From contig JADJPE010000005.1 of the NCBI GenBank assembly GCA_016713425.1, forward strand, positions 62,001-126,000: a stretch of DNA of 64,000 nt, written 5' to 3'. Origin of the DNA: Deltaproteobacteria bacterium (GTDB taxonomy: Bacteria; Myxococcota; Kuafuiibacteriia; Kuafuiibacteriales; Kuafuiibacteriaceae). A model generated the notes under the pieces. It was not told the origin of the DNA. It made no database searches and saw only the letters and a program-made list of their open reading frames with translations. Positions within the stretch are counted from its first letter, which is position 1. Each line of letters starts with the position of its first letter. Positions 34,157-43,943 of the stretch are shown here, in pieces. Made by a program: the position numbers and the translations under genes.

Positions 34157-35562
34157 GTAGCCGGCGCTGCACCCTCCTGGTCGTGGATGACAAGAGGAAC
34201 ATGGTCCGTCTCATGGCCAAGGTCATGAAGAAGGACGCGACCGTCCGTACCGCGGAGAACGGCGCGGAAGCGCTGCGCGTGCTCGCAAGTGAGCCGGTGG
34301 ACGTCGTGCTGTGCGACCTGAAAATGCCCGACATGGACGGCCTCGATGTACTTCGAGCCTGCCGCCGGCTTCGGCCCCAAGCCGAGTTCGTCCTGATGAC
34401 GGCCTATGCCACTGTCGGCACGGCGGTCGAGGCGCTCAAGCTCGGTGCCTATGACTACTTGACCAAACCATTCGAACCTGCCGCCGCGCGGGCAGTGCTC
34501 TTGCGGGCACTCGCCCGGGCCGCTTCAGCGCACCCCGACGCGGATGGAGAAACGGAAGTGCTTCCCGGCGTCATCGCCCGGTCGCGCACGATGCAGGACC
34601 TCGCGGACCTGATTAAGCGCATCGCTGACAGCGACGCCACCGCGCTCCTGTTGGGCGAGACCGGCACCGGCAAAGAACGGATCGCGCGGGCGGTTCACGA
34701 GCTGTCTCCTCGCTCTGCGCGGCGTTTCGTTGCGCTCAACTGTGCGGCGGTGCCTGCCGACCTGCTGGAGAGCGAACTGTTCGGATACGCGAAAGGGGCG
34801 TTCACAGGCGCGACCGCCGAACGCAAGGGCCTGTTTGAAGAGGCGGACGGCGGCAGCCTCTTCCTCGACGAGATCGGTGACATGCGGCCGTCGCTGCAAG
34901 CGAAGCTGACCCGCGCTCTGGAAGAGCGCGCGATCCGCCGCGTTGGGGATTCGAAGGAACGCCCCGTCGACGTTCGGCTCATTGCCGCCACGCATCGCGA
35001 TCTCGAAGCCATGGTCCAAAGCGGCACGTTTCGCGAGGACCTCTGGTATCGCCTCAACGTAGCGCTTGTGCACCTCCCGCCACTTCGCGATCGAAGAGAC
35101 GACATCGAGCTTTTGGCGCACCACTTCCTGCGGCTGCAGGCGGAACGCACCCGCGGGCGCAGCATCAAGGGTTTCGCGCCGGCAGCTCTCGAGGCGCTCA
35201 TGGCATTCGATTGGCCTGGCAATGTCCGTCAGCTTCGTTCGGCTGTCGAACGTGCCTGCGTGGTCACCCGTGATGAAAACATCAGCGTTGTTGATCTGCC
35301 TCCCGAGGTGCTCCGAGGCATCCACGGCACCGAGGAAGATCCATCGCTATCGCTGTGTACCTGGGCCCAGGCGGTGGAGCGCGGCCGGGCTGACGTGGGC
35401 AAACGTTATTTGGAAGCCCTGATGCGCCGCTTTGAGGGTCAAGTCGCCGAGGCTGCAGCTCAGGCCGGCGTGGAGCGGGAGAGCTTCTACCGGCTGCTCA
35501 GAAAGCACGGCGTGGATGCCGTTGCGTTCAGGGTCCACGCGGCCGACGCAGGCAAGAAGTAA
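34153..35562 (+). CDS. NtrC-type sigma-54-dependent response regulator
   Basis: A 469-residue three-domain activator. Receiver domain: VVDDKRNMVRL and the phosphorylation site LCDLKMPDMDG (near 55), with Lys in LTKPFEP. AAA+ domain (about 140-380): Walker A GETGTGKE, the sigma-54-contacting GAFTGA loop, Walker B GGSLFLDEIGD and R-finger region. Fis-type helix-turn-helix at the C-terminus (VAEAAAQAGVERESFYRLL). It is coupled to the kinase gene. The GAFTGA loop agrees with the sigma-54 elements before both flanking operons, so it very likely controls both. Confidence 0.93.
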   Translation: MSSRRCTLLVVDDKRNMVRLMAKVMKKDATVRTAENGAEALRVLASEPVDVVLCDLKMPDMDGLDVLRACRRLRPQAEFVLMTAYATVGTAVEALKLGAYDYLTKPFEPAAARAVLLRALARAASAHPDADGETEVLPGVIARSRTMQDLADLIKRIADSDATALLLGETGTGKERIARAVHELSPRSARRFVALNCAAVPADLLESELFGYAKGAFTGATAERKGLFEEADGGSLFLDEIGDMRPSLQAKLTRALEERAIRRVGDSKERPVDVRLIAATHRDLEAMVQSGTFREDLWYRLNVALVHLPPLRDRRDDIELLAHHFLRLQAERTRGRSIKGFAPAALEALMAFDWPGNVRQLRSAVERACVVTRDENISVVDLPPEVLRGIHGTEEDPSLSLCTWAQAVERGRADVGKRYLEALMRRFEGQVAEAAAQAGVERESFYRLLRKHGVDAVAFRVHAADAGKK

Positions 35563-35569
35563 CCCGATC

Positions 35570-35583
35570 GGTTACTTTGAGAC
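35570..35583 (+). promoter_or_regulatory. Possible activator-binding site (UAS) for the efflux operon
   Basis: GGTTACTTTGAGAC, the partner of the copy at 32535-32548. It lies 88-101 bases before the -24 box of the efflux operon, in the gap after the regulator gene. Confidence 0.4.
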
Positions 35584-35670
35584 CCTCAGGACCACCCTGC
35601 TTGGCGGGTGGCGGCTAGGTCTTCCGAATAAACGACTGTGAATCCAGATACTTGTCGGCCTTTGTCGTGG

Positions 35671-35687
35671 TGGCACGGTGTGTGCTT
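35671..35687 (+). promoter_or_regulatory. Sigma-54 promoter of the efflux operon
   Basis: TGGCACGGTGTGTGCTT matches TGGCACG-N4-TTGCTT with one mismatch and exact spacing. The same mismatch occurs in the ATPase promoter. The cupredoxin gene starts 24 bases later. Confidence 0.78.
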
Positions 35688-35710
35688 GGGCTACTTGCAT
35701 GGAGGTTCCC

Positions 35711-36097
35711 ATGAAAGTAGCCGCTGGCATCTTCACCATCACCCTCTTCGTCGCCTCTGGATGCAATTCCACAAAGGCAGAGAGAGCGGTTCAGACAGAG
35801 CCGGCGGAGACTGCAACCAACACGCGCGCCGGTGCGCGGGTAGCCGTGACGGTCACGGGCCAGGGATACGAGCCCAGCTCGATCGATGCCGCCGCGGGTG
35901 CGCCCCTCACCTTGGTCTTCAAACGTACCAGCGACCAGGGATGCGGACATGAAGTGGTGTTTCCCGATCGGAACATCCGTCGGGAGCTGCCGCTCAATGA
36001 GGAGGTCGAAATTACACTGACGCCAGCCGCGGATGAAAACATTGGTTTCACCTGCGGCATGGGAATGCTCCGCGGCAGCATCGTGGTGGCCCGGTAG
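35711..36097 (+). CDS. Cupredoxin-like periplasmic lipoprotein
   Basis: A 128-residue protein with a lipoprotein signal (LFVASGC). The mature part is a strand-rich cupredoxin_1-type domain: TGQGYEPSSIDAAAGAP, CGHEVVFPD and FTCGMGMLRG, which provide His, Cys and Met ligands for a type 1 or Cu(I) site. It is the first gene of the efflux operon (GGAGG six bases before ATG at 35711) and should carry copper between the oxidase and the efflux complex in the periplasm. Confidence 0.8.
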   Translation: MKVAAGIFTITLFVASGCNSTKAERAVQTEPAETATNTRAGARVAVTVTGQGYEPSSIDAAAGAPLTLVFKRTSDQGCGHEVVFPDRNIRRELPLNEEVEITLTPAADENIGFTCGMGMLRGSIVVAR

Positions 36098-36102
36098 CGG
36101 CC

Positions 36103-37548
36103 ATGAAAGGCTTGTTCGCCACTTATCCGGTCGCCGGACGAGTGCCATTGATCACACTTACCGCGGCCGTGGCGTTGCTCGGTGGTTGTGCAGGCACCTA
36201 CGAATCCGCGGTTCGGCACGACATCGACGCGGTGCGCGCCCACCATGATTGGTCCGTCGACACGGGTGGGAACGGAGCTCGTCCCTCACGAGCTCAAGCC
36301 GACTCGCTCTCGACCGGGATCTCTGCCTACGTTGCCCTGGCGCTGCAAAACAATCCGGAGATTCGCGCTGCGTTTGAGCGTTGGCAGGCTAGCGTGCACC
36401 GCATTTCCCGGGCCCGTCGGCTGCCGGAGCCCACGGTGGGATTCGGCTACTTCATTCAGTCTGTCGAGACGCGCGTGGGTCCCCAGCAAGCCCGTATCAG
36501 TCTTCAGCAGGCGTTTCCATGGCCGACGAAGCTCACCGCTGGAGCCGATGCCGCTTCGGCACAAGCCCGTTCCGTACAACGAAGGTTTGAGGCCCAGTCG
36601 CTCATGATCACGCAGCGAGTGGCGACCGCCTACTGGAGTCTCTGGCAGATCCGCAGCACCCGCTCGATTCACCAGCAACACCTCGAAGTCGTCCGTGGCC
36701 TCTCGGAATCCGTGAGAGCCCGCATATCGACTGGCACGGCGATGCTGGCAGACCTTCAACAGATCGATCTCACGGCCGCCCGACTAGAGGACAACATTCG
36801 GGGCATGGATGAGGCCGAGCGCGTCGCAGAAGCTCAACTGCGCGCTGCGATTGGCGTGCGGGGTGATCTTGTCGTCCCCACGGACCAGCCGCCCTCCGAT
36901 CCAGTGTCTCCGAGTGAGGGCGCGGAGGCGCTGGCCGCCGCGGCGCAAGAGCACCCCATGATCACAAGCCTCGGGTTCATGGCCGAAGCGGCGGAATCCT
37001 CCGCACGTGCAGAGGCTGCCGACCGCTACCCCAGCTTCACCGTGGGCGCGGACTGGATCATCACCGGCGACGCGGCGATGCCCGGCGTGGCCGACAGCGG
37101 CAAGGATGCCGTCATCGTCGGTGCAGGTATCCGAATCCCGCTCTGGCAGGGAAGCTATTCGGACAGCATCGCGGCCGCGCGCGCCGACGCCCGAGCCCAG
37201 CGAGCGGACCAGCGAGCCCTTGCGGATCGTGCCGCCGCAGAGCTGACTACCTCGCTCTCCAACGTGGAGGATGCTGTTCGGCGAGCCGCCCTCTACCGAG
37301 GAACGCTCGTACCCCAGGCGGAGTCGGCCTACGACTCGGTGCTCGGCGCCTACACCGTTGGTCGGGGCACGGTTGCTCAGACACTCCTGGCGCAGCGGGA
37401 CCTGCTGGAGTTGCGCGTCGAGCTCGACCGTGCACGTGCCGACTACGAACGGGCGTGGGCACGCCTCGAGGAAATCGCGGGTCGCGAGGTCCGTCGCACA
37501 GCCGTCGCCCCAGAACGCGCAAGCACCGCAGAAGTTACGGATGAGTGA
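36103..37548 (+). CDS. Outer-membrane efflux protein, TolC/CusC-like
   Basis: A 481-residue OMF protein with a signal that may be lipid-modified (ALLGGC). It has the two-fold repeated helical barrel of TolC: ALQNNPEIRAAFERWQAS, a long coiled coil, then EHPMITSLGFMAEAAE and VEDAVRRAALYRGTLVPQAE in the second half. It forms the outer-membrane tunnel of the Cus-type pump. It starts five bases after the cupredoxin gene and its end overlaps the fusion-protein gene. Confidence 0.87.
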   Translation: MKGLFATYPVAGRVPLITLTAAVALLGGCAGTYESAVRHDIDAVRAHHDWSVDTGGNGARPSRAQADSLSTGISAYVALALQNNPEIRAAFERWQASVHRISRARRLPEPTVGFGYFIQSVETRVGPQQARISLQQAFPWPTKLTAGADAASAQARSVQRRFEAQSLMITQRVATAYWSLWQIRSTRSIHQQHLEVVRGLSESVRARISTGTAMLADLQQIDLTAARLEDNIRGMDEAERVAEAQLRAAIGVRGDLVVPTDQPPSDPVSPSEGAEALAAAAQEHPMITSLGFMAEAAESSARAEAADRYPSFTVGADWIITGDAAMPGVADSGKDAVIVGAGIRIPLWQGSYSDSIAAARADARAQRADQRALADRAAAELTTSLSNVEDAVRRAALYRGTLVPQAESAYDSVLGAYTVGRGTVAQTLLAQRDLLELRVELDRARADYERAWARLEEIAGREVRRTAVAPERASTAEVTDE

Positions 37549-39451
37549 AACCATGATGAACCGCCTGAAGAAGCTGCCAATGAGGATCTGGGAGAGGGTG
37601 AAGCCCCACGTTGGAAGGGCGGGTCTCCTGCTTCTTGGGTTCCTCATTGCTTCCTTCGTATTCGCCGTTCGTTCTTGCTCCGAACCAGAACCGCACGGCG
37701 ACCACCGGGCCACAGAGGCCGCGAGCAGCAGCGAGCAGACTATCTGGACGTGTTCGATGCATCCCCAGATCCGCCAGCCCGAACCCGGGCAATGTCCGAT
37801 CTGCGGCATGGATTTGATTCCGGTCACATCCAGCGCGAGCGCAGGGTCCAGCAGTCCCACTCGCATCGTGCTTTCGGATCGAGCTCAGGCCCTTGCAAAG
37901 CTGAGAACGGTGGCGGTACGTCGTCGCGCAGACGCGTCGGGTCAACTGCGACTGCTCGGCCGCATCGAGGCGAACGAAACGACACTGAAGACGATCACCG
38001 CGTGGACGGGCGGCCGCATTGACCGGTTGCACGTCAACGTGACCGGCGAGCGAGTTCGTGCGGGCCAAGTCATCGCGACGCTCTACAGTCCCGAGGTTTT
38101 CGCGGCGCACCAGGACTTGCTCGTAGCAAAACGCCAGGTGGTGCGCATGGCTCAGAGTCCCGAGTCATCGCGCCAAGCTGCCGCGGCAGCTCTCGATGCT
38201 GCGCGCGAACGACTCCGTCTGTTGGGTGTTCCAGACGATGAACTCGCGCGCATGGAAACGCAGGAACGGCCGACGCGCGCGGTGGCGATTCGGACCCCCT
38301 TCGCGGGCACGGTTATCGAACGGATGGCCACGGAGGGTGCGTACGTTTCAACCGGCACGCCGCTCTACCGACTGGCCAACTTGAGCACGCTATGGCTGCA
38401 GCTCGACGCCTATGAAAGCGACCTTTCAGGGGTTGCTCTCGAAGACTCCGTGCGGGTCATGGTGGATGCCATGCCGGGCGAGGACTTCGAAGGCAAGGTG
38501 GCGTTCATCGATCCAACGGTCGATCCGCGGACCAGAACCGCACAGGTCCGCGTCGTTCTGGACAATGCTGAGGGACGCCTGCGACCGGGAATGTTTGCCG
38601 AAGCGACGGTGGAGACCGGTGCCGCGGCAGATGGCCGAAGTCCACTGGTGGTGCCGGCCACAGCCCCGCTGTTTACCGGACGGAGGGCGATCGTCTACGT
38701 CGAGGTGCGGGATGGCGATCGTACGGCCTACGAGGCCCGGACCGTGCGGCTCGGGCCCCGACTCGGAGACTTCTACCCGGTGGTCGCGGGACTTTCCGAG
38801 GGCGAGCGGGTGGTTTCGCGTGGGGCGTTCGCGCTCGACGCGGATCTCCAGATTCGCGGTGGCGCGAGCATGATGACGTCCCCGGACGACCGCGCGGAAG
38901 GCGTGTGGGATGAGGCGATCGAGCTGAGCGCGGCCCAACGCGGAAAGCTGGGCCCGGTCGTATCCGCCTACTTGGCCGTCCAGGAAGCGCTCGCCGCCGA
39001 CAATCTGCCAGGGGCCAAGGCGGGAGCCGAACGCTTGATAGCTGCAATTGCCACGGTGAACTTCGAGCGCTCGCGAGCGGCGGAAGCGGCATGGGCTGAG
39101 GTGAGCAGCGGTCTCGGCCAGCATGGCCGCCATGTGAAGATGGCCCAGGATCTCGAAGGCGCTCGCTCAGGTTTCGAGGGGCTGAGCAAGGAGGTCGAGA
39201 GCCTGCTTCGCCGATTCGGCAACCCGCTCGAGACGCCCCTCAACGTTGCGTTCTGTCCGATGGCCGTAGGAAGCGAGGGCGCTTCGTGGGTTCAGCATGG
39301 AACAAAGATCGACAACTCCTATTTCGGCGCCTCCATGCGCGACTGCGGAGAAGTCCAGCATCAGGTGCCGCCCGGATCGTTCCTTTCTCCGCCCGCTGAT
39401 TCGAGTGCGACCAGGCAAGCGCCTGCGCCCGCCGGAGGGCACCAGCATTGA
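37541..39451 (+). CDS. RND efflux periplasmic adaptor, CusB-like, with metal-binding and DUF3347 domains
   Basis: About 636 residues. A membrane anchor (residues 26-45) is followed by a heavy-metal-binding module TCSMHPQIRQPEPGQCPICGM (near 70-90). The adaptor core with lipoyl/barrel parts follows (TGGRIDRLHVN, VRAGQVIATLYSPEV, GTVIERMATEGAYV), and the C-terminal DUF3347 part holds NVAFCPMAVG and the end of the metal-binding region. The frame upstream of 37541 is read-through from the previous gene; ATG at 37541 overlaps that stop, with ATG at 37553 as an alternative. The adaptor hands copper to the RND pump. Confidence 0.87.
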   Translation: MSETMMNRLKKLPMRIWERVKPHVGRAGLLLLGFLIASFVFAVRSCSEPEPHGDHRATEAASSSEQTIWTCSMHPQIRQPEPGQCPICGMDLIPVTSSASAGSSSPTRIVLSDRAQALAKLRTVAVRRRADASGQLRLLGRIEANETTLKTITAWTGGRIDRLHVNVTGERVRAGQVIATLYSPEVFAAHQDLLVAKRQVVRMAQSPESSRQAAAAALDAARERLRLLGVPDDELARMETQERPTRAVAIRTPFAGTVIERMATEGAYVSTGTPLYRLANLSTLWLQLDAYESDLSGVALEDSVRVMVDAMPGEDFEGKVAFIDPTVDPRTRTAQVRVVLDNAEGRLRPGMFAEATVETGAAADGRSPLVVPATAPLFTGRRAIVYVEVRDGDRTAYEARTVRLGPRLGDFYPVVAGLSEGERVVSRGAFALDADLQIRGGASMMTSPDDRAEGVWDEAIELSAAQRGKLGPVVSAYLAVQEALAADNLPGAKAGAERLIAAIATVNFERSRAAEAAWAEVSSGLGQHGRHVKMAQDLEGARSGFEGLSKEVESLLRRFGNPLETPLNVAFCPMAVGSEGASWVQHGTKIDNSYFGASMRDCGEVQHQVPPGSFLSPPADSSATRQAPAPAGGHQH

Positions 39452-42400
39452 GTACTCAAGACGACGCTACGCAAGCCGACGCCGGAGCCCCCGGCTCCCG
39501 CGGACTGTGGCAGGCTCTCATCGGTTGGTTTGTCGACAACAAACTGATCGTCTTCCTTCTCGCGCTCATGCTGATCGGCGGCGGCATCTATGTCTCGCCG
39601 TTCGCCTGGCAGAGTGGATCGCTTCCCAGGGACCCGGTGCCGGTCGATGCCATTCCCGACATCGGCGAAAACCAGCAGATCGTCTTCACTGAGTGGCCCG
39701 GGAGATCGCCGCGCGACGTCGAAGACCAGATCACGTATCCGCTGACCACCGCTCTCCTCGGCATTCCCGGCGTTCGCACCGTCAGGAGCTCTTCAGCGTT
39801 TGGCTTTTCCACGATCTACGTCATCTTCAACGACGACGTCGAGTTCTACTGGTCTCGCTCGCGGGTGCTAGAGAAGCTCGCTTCTCTTCCACCGGGGACG
39901 GTTCCTGATGGCGTGACGCCCACCCTGGGCCCCGACGCGACCGCCCTCGGGCAAATTTTCTGGTACACGCTCGAGGGACAGGATCCGCAAGGGAACGTCA
40001 TTGGAGGGTGGGACCCCGACGAACTGCGGAGCATCCAGGATTGGACCGTTCGCTACGCGTTGCAGTCGGTGGAGGGCGTAAGCGAGGTCGCATCGATTGG
40101 CGGATTCGTACGCGAGTACCAAGTCGACGTCGACCCCGAGGCAATGCGGGCTCACGGCGTGAGCCTTGCCCAGGTCGCCAATGCCGTGCGCAGCTCGAAC
40201 CTCGACGTCGGTGCCCGGACGCTGGAGGTCAACAGCGTCGAGTACCTGGTCCGGGGGCTCGGATTTGTGAAGGAGCTGGCCGACCTCGAAGCCACGGTAG
40301 TCGTCGCCCGCGAGAACACCCCGATTCGCGTGCGCGACGTGGGGCGTGTCTCGCTCGGCCCGGCACTTCGTCGCGGGGCTCTCGATGACGAAGGGGCACC
40401 CGCGGTAGGCGGCGTCGTGGTGGCCCGGTACATGGAGAACCCGCTCGCGGTCATCGACGCCGTCAAGTCGAAGATCGAACAGATCCAGGCGGGACTTCCC
40501 AAGCGGACGCTGGAAGACGGCACCACCAGCCAGGTCACGATCGTGCCGTTCTACGACCGCACGACGCTCATTCACGAGACGCTGGGGACTCTCTCGACGG
40601 CCCTATTTCAAGAGATCCTGATCACGATCATCGTCGTGCTGATCATGCTTCGCAACCTGCGAAGCTCCATGTTGATCTCCGCGATGTTGCCATTGGGGGT
40701 CCTGGGCGCGTTCGTGGTGATGAAGCTGACGGGCGTGGACGCCAACATCATGGCCCTCGGCGGAATCGCCATCGCCATCGGAACCATGGTGGACATCGGA
40801 ATCGTGTTCGTCGAGAACATGAACCAGCATCTTGAAGAAGCTGCACCTACGGACGACCGCGCGGCTGTGGTGCGCAGAGCTGCGGCCGAGGTGGCCCCTG
40901 CGGTCATGACCTCCGTGCTCACCACGGTCGTGAGCTTCCTGCCGGTCTTTGGCTTATCTTCGACCGAGCTTCGGCTGTTCGCCCCTCTTGCGTTCACCAA
41001 AACGTTCGCGATGAGTGGCGCCCTCGTGCTCGCCTTGTTCGTCCTTCCGGGAGCGGCGCTGATCGTCTTCCGACGAAGACCGCAGGCACCTCGAACCACC
41101 GCCCGAGGATTGAAGAGGATCGCCCGCTCTCTCTTTCGTGCGGAACACATCCGCGACTGGATTTTTCTGGGGCTTGGCGTGGCGTTGCTCAAGTACAGCC
41201 TTCTTGGAGGCATGCTCGTCGCGGCGCTCGGCGCGTATCGTCTGGCACGTCCTCTTCTGTCTCCAGTGACCAACGCACGGATGACGACCGGTGAGAACAT
41301 TCTCGCCGTGGTGGCGGTCACCTTATTGCTCGCCGAAGACTGGCTACCGCTTGGCCACGGCAAGGGGCTGTTCCTGAATGTGCTGTTCGTGGGAGCCTTG
41401 ATTGCCGGAGTGATGGTCACGTTTCGGCTGTTTGAGTCGAGCTACCCCACCATCCTGCGCGCGATCCTGCGCCGGAAACTCCTCTTTCTTCTCTTACCGT
41501 TCTCGATCTTTCTATTCGGCACGACCGCGTGGCTGGGCTTCGATCGGGTGTTCGGCTTCCTGCCGCAGTCTGTTCGCGTGAGCCGGCCGGTGGCCGCCAT
41601 CGCCCACGCTTTCCCCGGATTCGGACGGGAGTACATGCCCCCCTTCGACGAGGGCTCCTATCTCTACATGCCGACCACCATGCCGCATGCATCGATCGGC
41701 GAAGTGCTCGGCATGCTATCGGAGATGGACGCAGCGATTGCACAGATCCCCGAGGTCGACCGGGTTGTCGGCAAGCTGGGTCGTGCGGACAGTGCGCTCG
41801 ATCCTGCGCCGCTCTCGATGATTGAAACTGTCATCACCTACAAGCCCGAGTACAGGGTCGCGGAAGACGGCAGCCGACAGCGCTTATGGCGCGACCACAT
41901 TCGCTCGCCACGAGACATCTGGGCAGAGATCGTTCGCGCTGCCGAGCGTCCGGGGGTGACGAGCGCACCAACGCTGATGCCGATCAACGCGCGCATCGTG
42001 ATGCTCCAGAGCGGCATGCGGGCACCCATGGGCATCAAGGTGCACGGTCCCAGCCTTGAGTCCATCGAGGCCTTCGGCCTACGACTCGAAGAGATCCTGA
42101 AGACGGTCCCCTCGGTTCGAACCGAAACCGTGTTCGCCGACCGAGTCGTCGGAAAGCCCTACGTCGAAATCGACCTCAATCGCGAAGCGATCGGTCGGTA
42201 CGGGCTCACGATTGTCGATGTCCAGCACGTACTCCAGGTGGCCCTCGGCGGGATGACGTTGACGCGGACCGTTGAGGGGCGCGAACGCTATCCGGTGCGC
42301 GTGCGCTACATGCGTGAGGAGCGCGACAGCCTGGAAGCCCTCGAGCGGATCTTCGTGCCGACGCCGGGCGGGCAGCAGATTCCGATCACACAGCTGGCCG

Positions 42401-43236
42401 ACATCCAGTACGTGCGTGGACCTCAGATGATCAAGTCGGAGGATACGTTCCTCACCAGCTACGTCCTGTTCGACCGCCAGCCGAACATTGCGGAGGTCGA
42501 AACGGTCGAGCAGGCCCGCTCGGTCATTCAGGGCCAAATCGACAGCGGCGAGCTTCAAGTACCTGCCGGCGTCAGCTTCGAGTTCTCAGGCTCCTACGAA
42601 AACCAAGTCCGCAGTGAGAAGAGGCTCATGGTCCTCATCCCCGTGGCACTGGCCCTCGTGTTTATCTTGCTGTACCTCCAGTTTCATCGGGTGGCGACAA
42701 GCGCGATCATCTACTCGGGCGTCGCCGTGGCGGTATCGGGCGGGTTCACGCTGCTTTGGCTCTATGGGCAGCCGTGGTTCTTGGACTTCGAGGTGCTCGG
42801 AACTTCGATGCGGGACCTCTTTCAAGTCGGCACGGTCAACATGTCGGTGGCCGTTTGGATCGGCTTCATCGCCCTGGTGGGCGTGGCAACGGACGATGGC
42901 GTGGTGCTGTCGACCTACCTGAAGCAGCGCTTCGAGCAGGCGCCGCCCACGACCATCGAAGAAGTGCGTGAGCGGACGCTCGAAGCGGGCACTCGCCGCG
43001 TTCGCCCTTGCCTGATGACGACCGCGACCACCATCCTGGCCCTGCTTCCCGTCATCACCTCGCAGGGCCGCGGCTCGGACATCATGGTGCCAATGGCCCT
43101 ACCATCGGTGGGGGGAATGGCCATCGAGCTCGTCACGCTGTTCGTGGTGCCCGTGCTCTATTGCGCGCTGGAGGAGCGGAAGCTGAAGGCGCGAGGCCGT
43201 GAGCTGGACGGACCAATTCTTCAAGGTGACGCGTGA
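39448..43236 (+). CDS. Heavy-metal RND transporter, CusA/CzcA-like, with an inserted membrane segment
   Basis: A 1262-residue proton-driven pump, about 200 longer than CusA. It has the family N-terminus (DPVPVDAIPDIGENQQIVFTEW shortened here), TM4 proton site GTMVDIGIVFVEN, a second-half counterpart and MLQSGMRAPMGIKVHG in the metal-binding cleft, where Met suggests Cu(I)/Ag(I). Between residues about 545 and 650 there are extra hydrophobic segments (FLGLGVALLKYSLLGGMLVA, ILAVVAVTLLLAEDWLP, FLNVLFVGALIAGVMVTF) not found in CusA. The start is TTG, which overlaps the adaptor stop. It forms the pump with the two preceding gene products. Confidence 0.92.
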   Translation: MSTQDDATQADAGAPGSRGLWQALIGWFVDNKLIVFLLALMLIGGGIYVSPFAWQSGSLPRDPVPVDAIPDIGENQQIVFTEWPGRSPRDVEDQITYPLTTALLGIPGVRTVRSSSAFGFSTIYVIFNDDVEFYWSRSRVLEKLASLPPGTVPDGVTPTLGPDATALGQIFWYTLEGQDPQGNVIGGWDPDELRSIQDWTVRYALQSVEGVSEVASIGGFVREYQVDVDPEAMRAHGVSLAQVANAVRSSNLDVGARTLEVNSVEYLVRGLGFVKELADLEATVVVARENTPIRVRDVGRVSLGPALRRGALDDEGAPAVGGVVVARYMENPLAVIDAVKSKIEQIQAGLPKRTLEDGTTSQVTIVPFYDRTTLIHETLGTLSTALFQEILITIIVVLIMLRNLRSSMLISAMLPLGVLGAFVVMKLTGVDANIMALGGIAIAIGTMVDIGIVFVENMNQHLEEAAPTDDRAAVVRRAAAEVAPAVMTSVLTTVVSFLPVFGLSSTELRLFAPLAFTKTFAMSGALVLALFVLPGAALIVFRRRPQAPRTTARGLKRIARSLFRAEHIRDWIFLGLGVALLKYSLLGGMLVAALGAYRLARPLLSPVTNARMTTGENILAVVAVTLLLAEDWLPLGHGKGLFLNVLFVGALIAGVMVTFRLFESSYPTILRAILRRKLLFLLLPFSIFLFGTTAWLGFDRVFGFLPQSVRVSRPVAAIAHAFPGFGREYMPPFDEGSYLYMPTTMPHASIGEVLGMLSEMDAAIAQIPEVDRVVGKLGRADSALDPAPLSMIETVITYKPEYRVAEDGSRQRLWRDHIRSPRDIWAEIVRAAERPGVTSAPTLMPINARIVMLQSGMRAPMGIKVHGPSLESIEAFGLRLEEILKTVPSVRTETVFADRVVGKPYVEIDLNREAIGRYGLTIVDVQHVLQVALGGMTLTRTVEGRERYPVRVRYMREERDSLEALERIFVPTPGGQQIPITQLADIQYVRGPQMIKSEDTFLTSYVLFDRQPNIAEVETVEQARSVIQGQIDSGELQVPAGVSFEFSGSYENQVRSEKRLMVLIPVALALVFILLYLQFHRVATSAIIYSGVAVAVSGGFTLLWLYGQPWFLDFEVLGTSMRDLFQVGTVNMSVAVWIGFIALVGVATDDGVVLSTYLKQRFEQAPPTTIEEVRERTLEAGTRRVRPCLMTTATTILALLPVITSQGRGSDIMVPMALPSVGGMAIELVTLFVVPVLYCALEERKLKARGRELDGPILQGDA

Positions 43237-43943
43237 TGGAACAGCTGTTTCCTGGACTGACTACAGCACCCAACCTGCATCCCATGGTGGTGCACTTCCC
43301 CATCGCCTTCTGGGTGGCAGCCGCGGGCGCGTGGCTGCTAGCTGTGGCACGCAAGCGAGACGACGCCTGGCGCTTCGGCCTGTGGTTCCACCTCCTCGGG
43401 TTGCTCGGCGCCGCGGTAGCCGTGGGCTTTGGCTTCTGGGCGACCGAGAAGATGGGGCACGACAGCCCGGGGCACGATCTCGTTCATGTGCATCGGGACA
43501 TCATGCTGTGGGCGACGGGTCTCGCGCTCGCTGTAACGGGTCTCGGCTGGTGGAAGCGCAGTGCGAAGCTCCGTGTCCCACTCACCCTGATGTCCGTGGT
43601 GCTGGTCGGTCTCCTGGCGGTTGGGGCAGATCGCGGAGCAGAACTGGTGTTTCGATTCGGAATGGGCGTCGCCCACGAGACGCCGCCTGGATCGGCGCAC
43701 TCCCACTCGCACGACGATGACCACCGGGAGGCCCACGAGCATCCAGACCCGCGGCATGCGGCTCCTGATGAGCATGGAGCCGTTCCGCGCACGGAGCCCG
43801 AAGCGCACGCCTCGCCCGATGCCGGACAAGGCGCTACGGCGCCGCCAGCAGAACCATCGGACTCCGTTCGAGAGCCGGCCAAAGCTCCGCTGCTGCCAGC
43901 TCCGCATCAGCACAGCCATGACCACTCGACCCATGAACACTGA
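43233..43943 (+). CDS. DUF2231 membrane protein with His-rich tail
   Basis: A 236-residue protein. Four membrane segments with the DUF2231 motif LHPMVVHFPIAFW near the start and a HVHRDIMLWATG segment. The C-terminal 90 residues are soluble and rich in His, Pro and Asp (HSHSHDDDHREAHEHP, QHSHDHSTHEH), a likely copper buffer. It overlaps the RND gene (ATGA) and the next methyltransferase. DUF2231 proteins are frequent in metal islands; the role is unknown. Confidence 0.8.
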   Translation: MMEQLFPGLTTAPNLHPMVVHFPIAFWVAAAGAWLLAVARKRDDAWRFGLWFHLLGLLGAAVAVGFGFWATEKMGHDSPGHDLVHVHRDIMLWATGLALAVTGLGWWKRSAKLRVPLTLMSVVLVGLLAVGADRGAELVFRFGMGVAHETPPGSAHSHSHDDDHREAHEHPDPRHAAPDEHGAVPRTEPEAHASPDAGQGATAPPAEPSDSVREPAKAPLLPAPHQHSHDHSTHEH

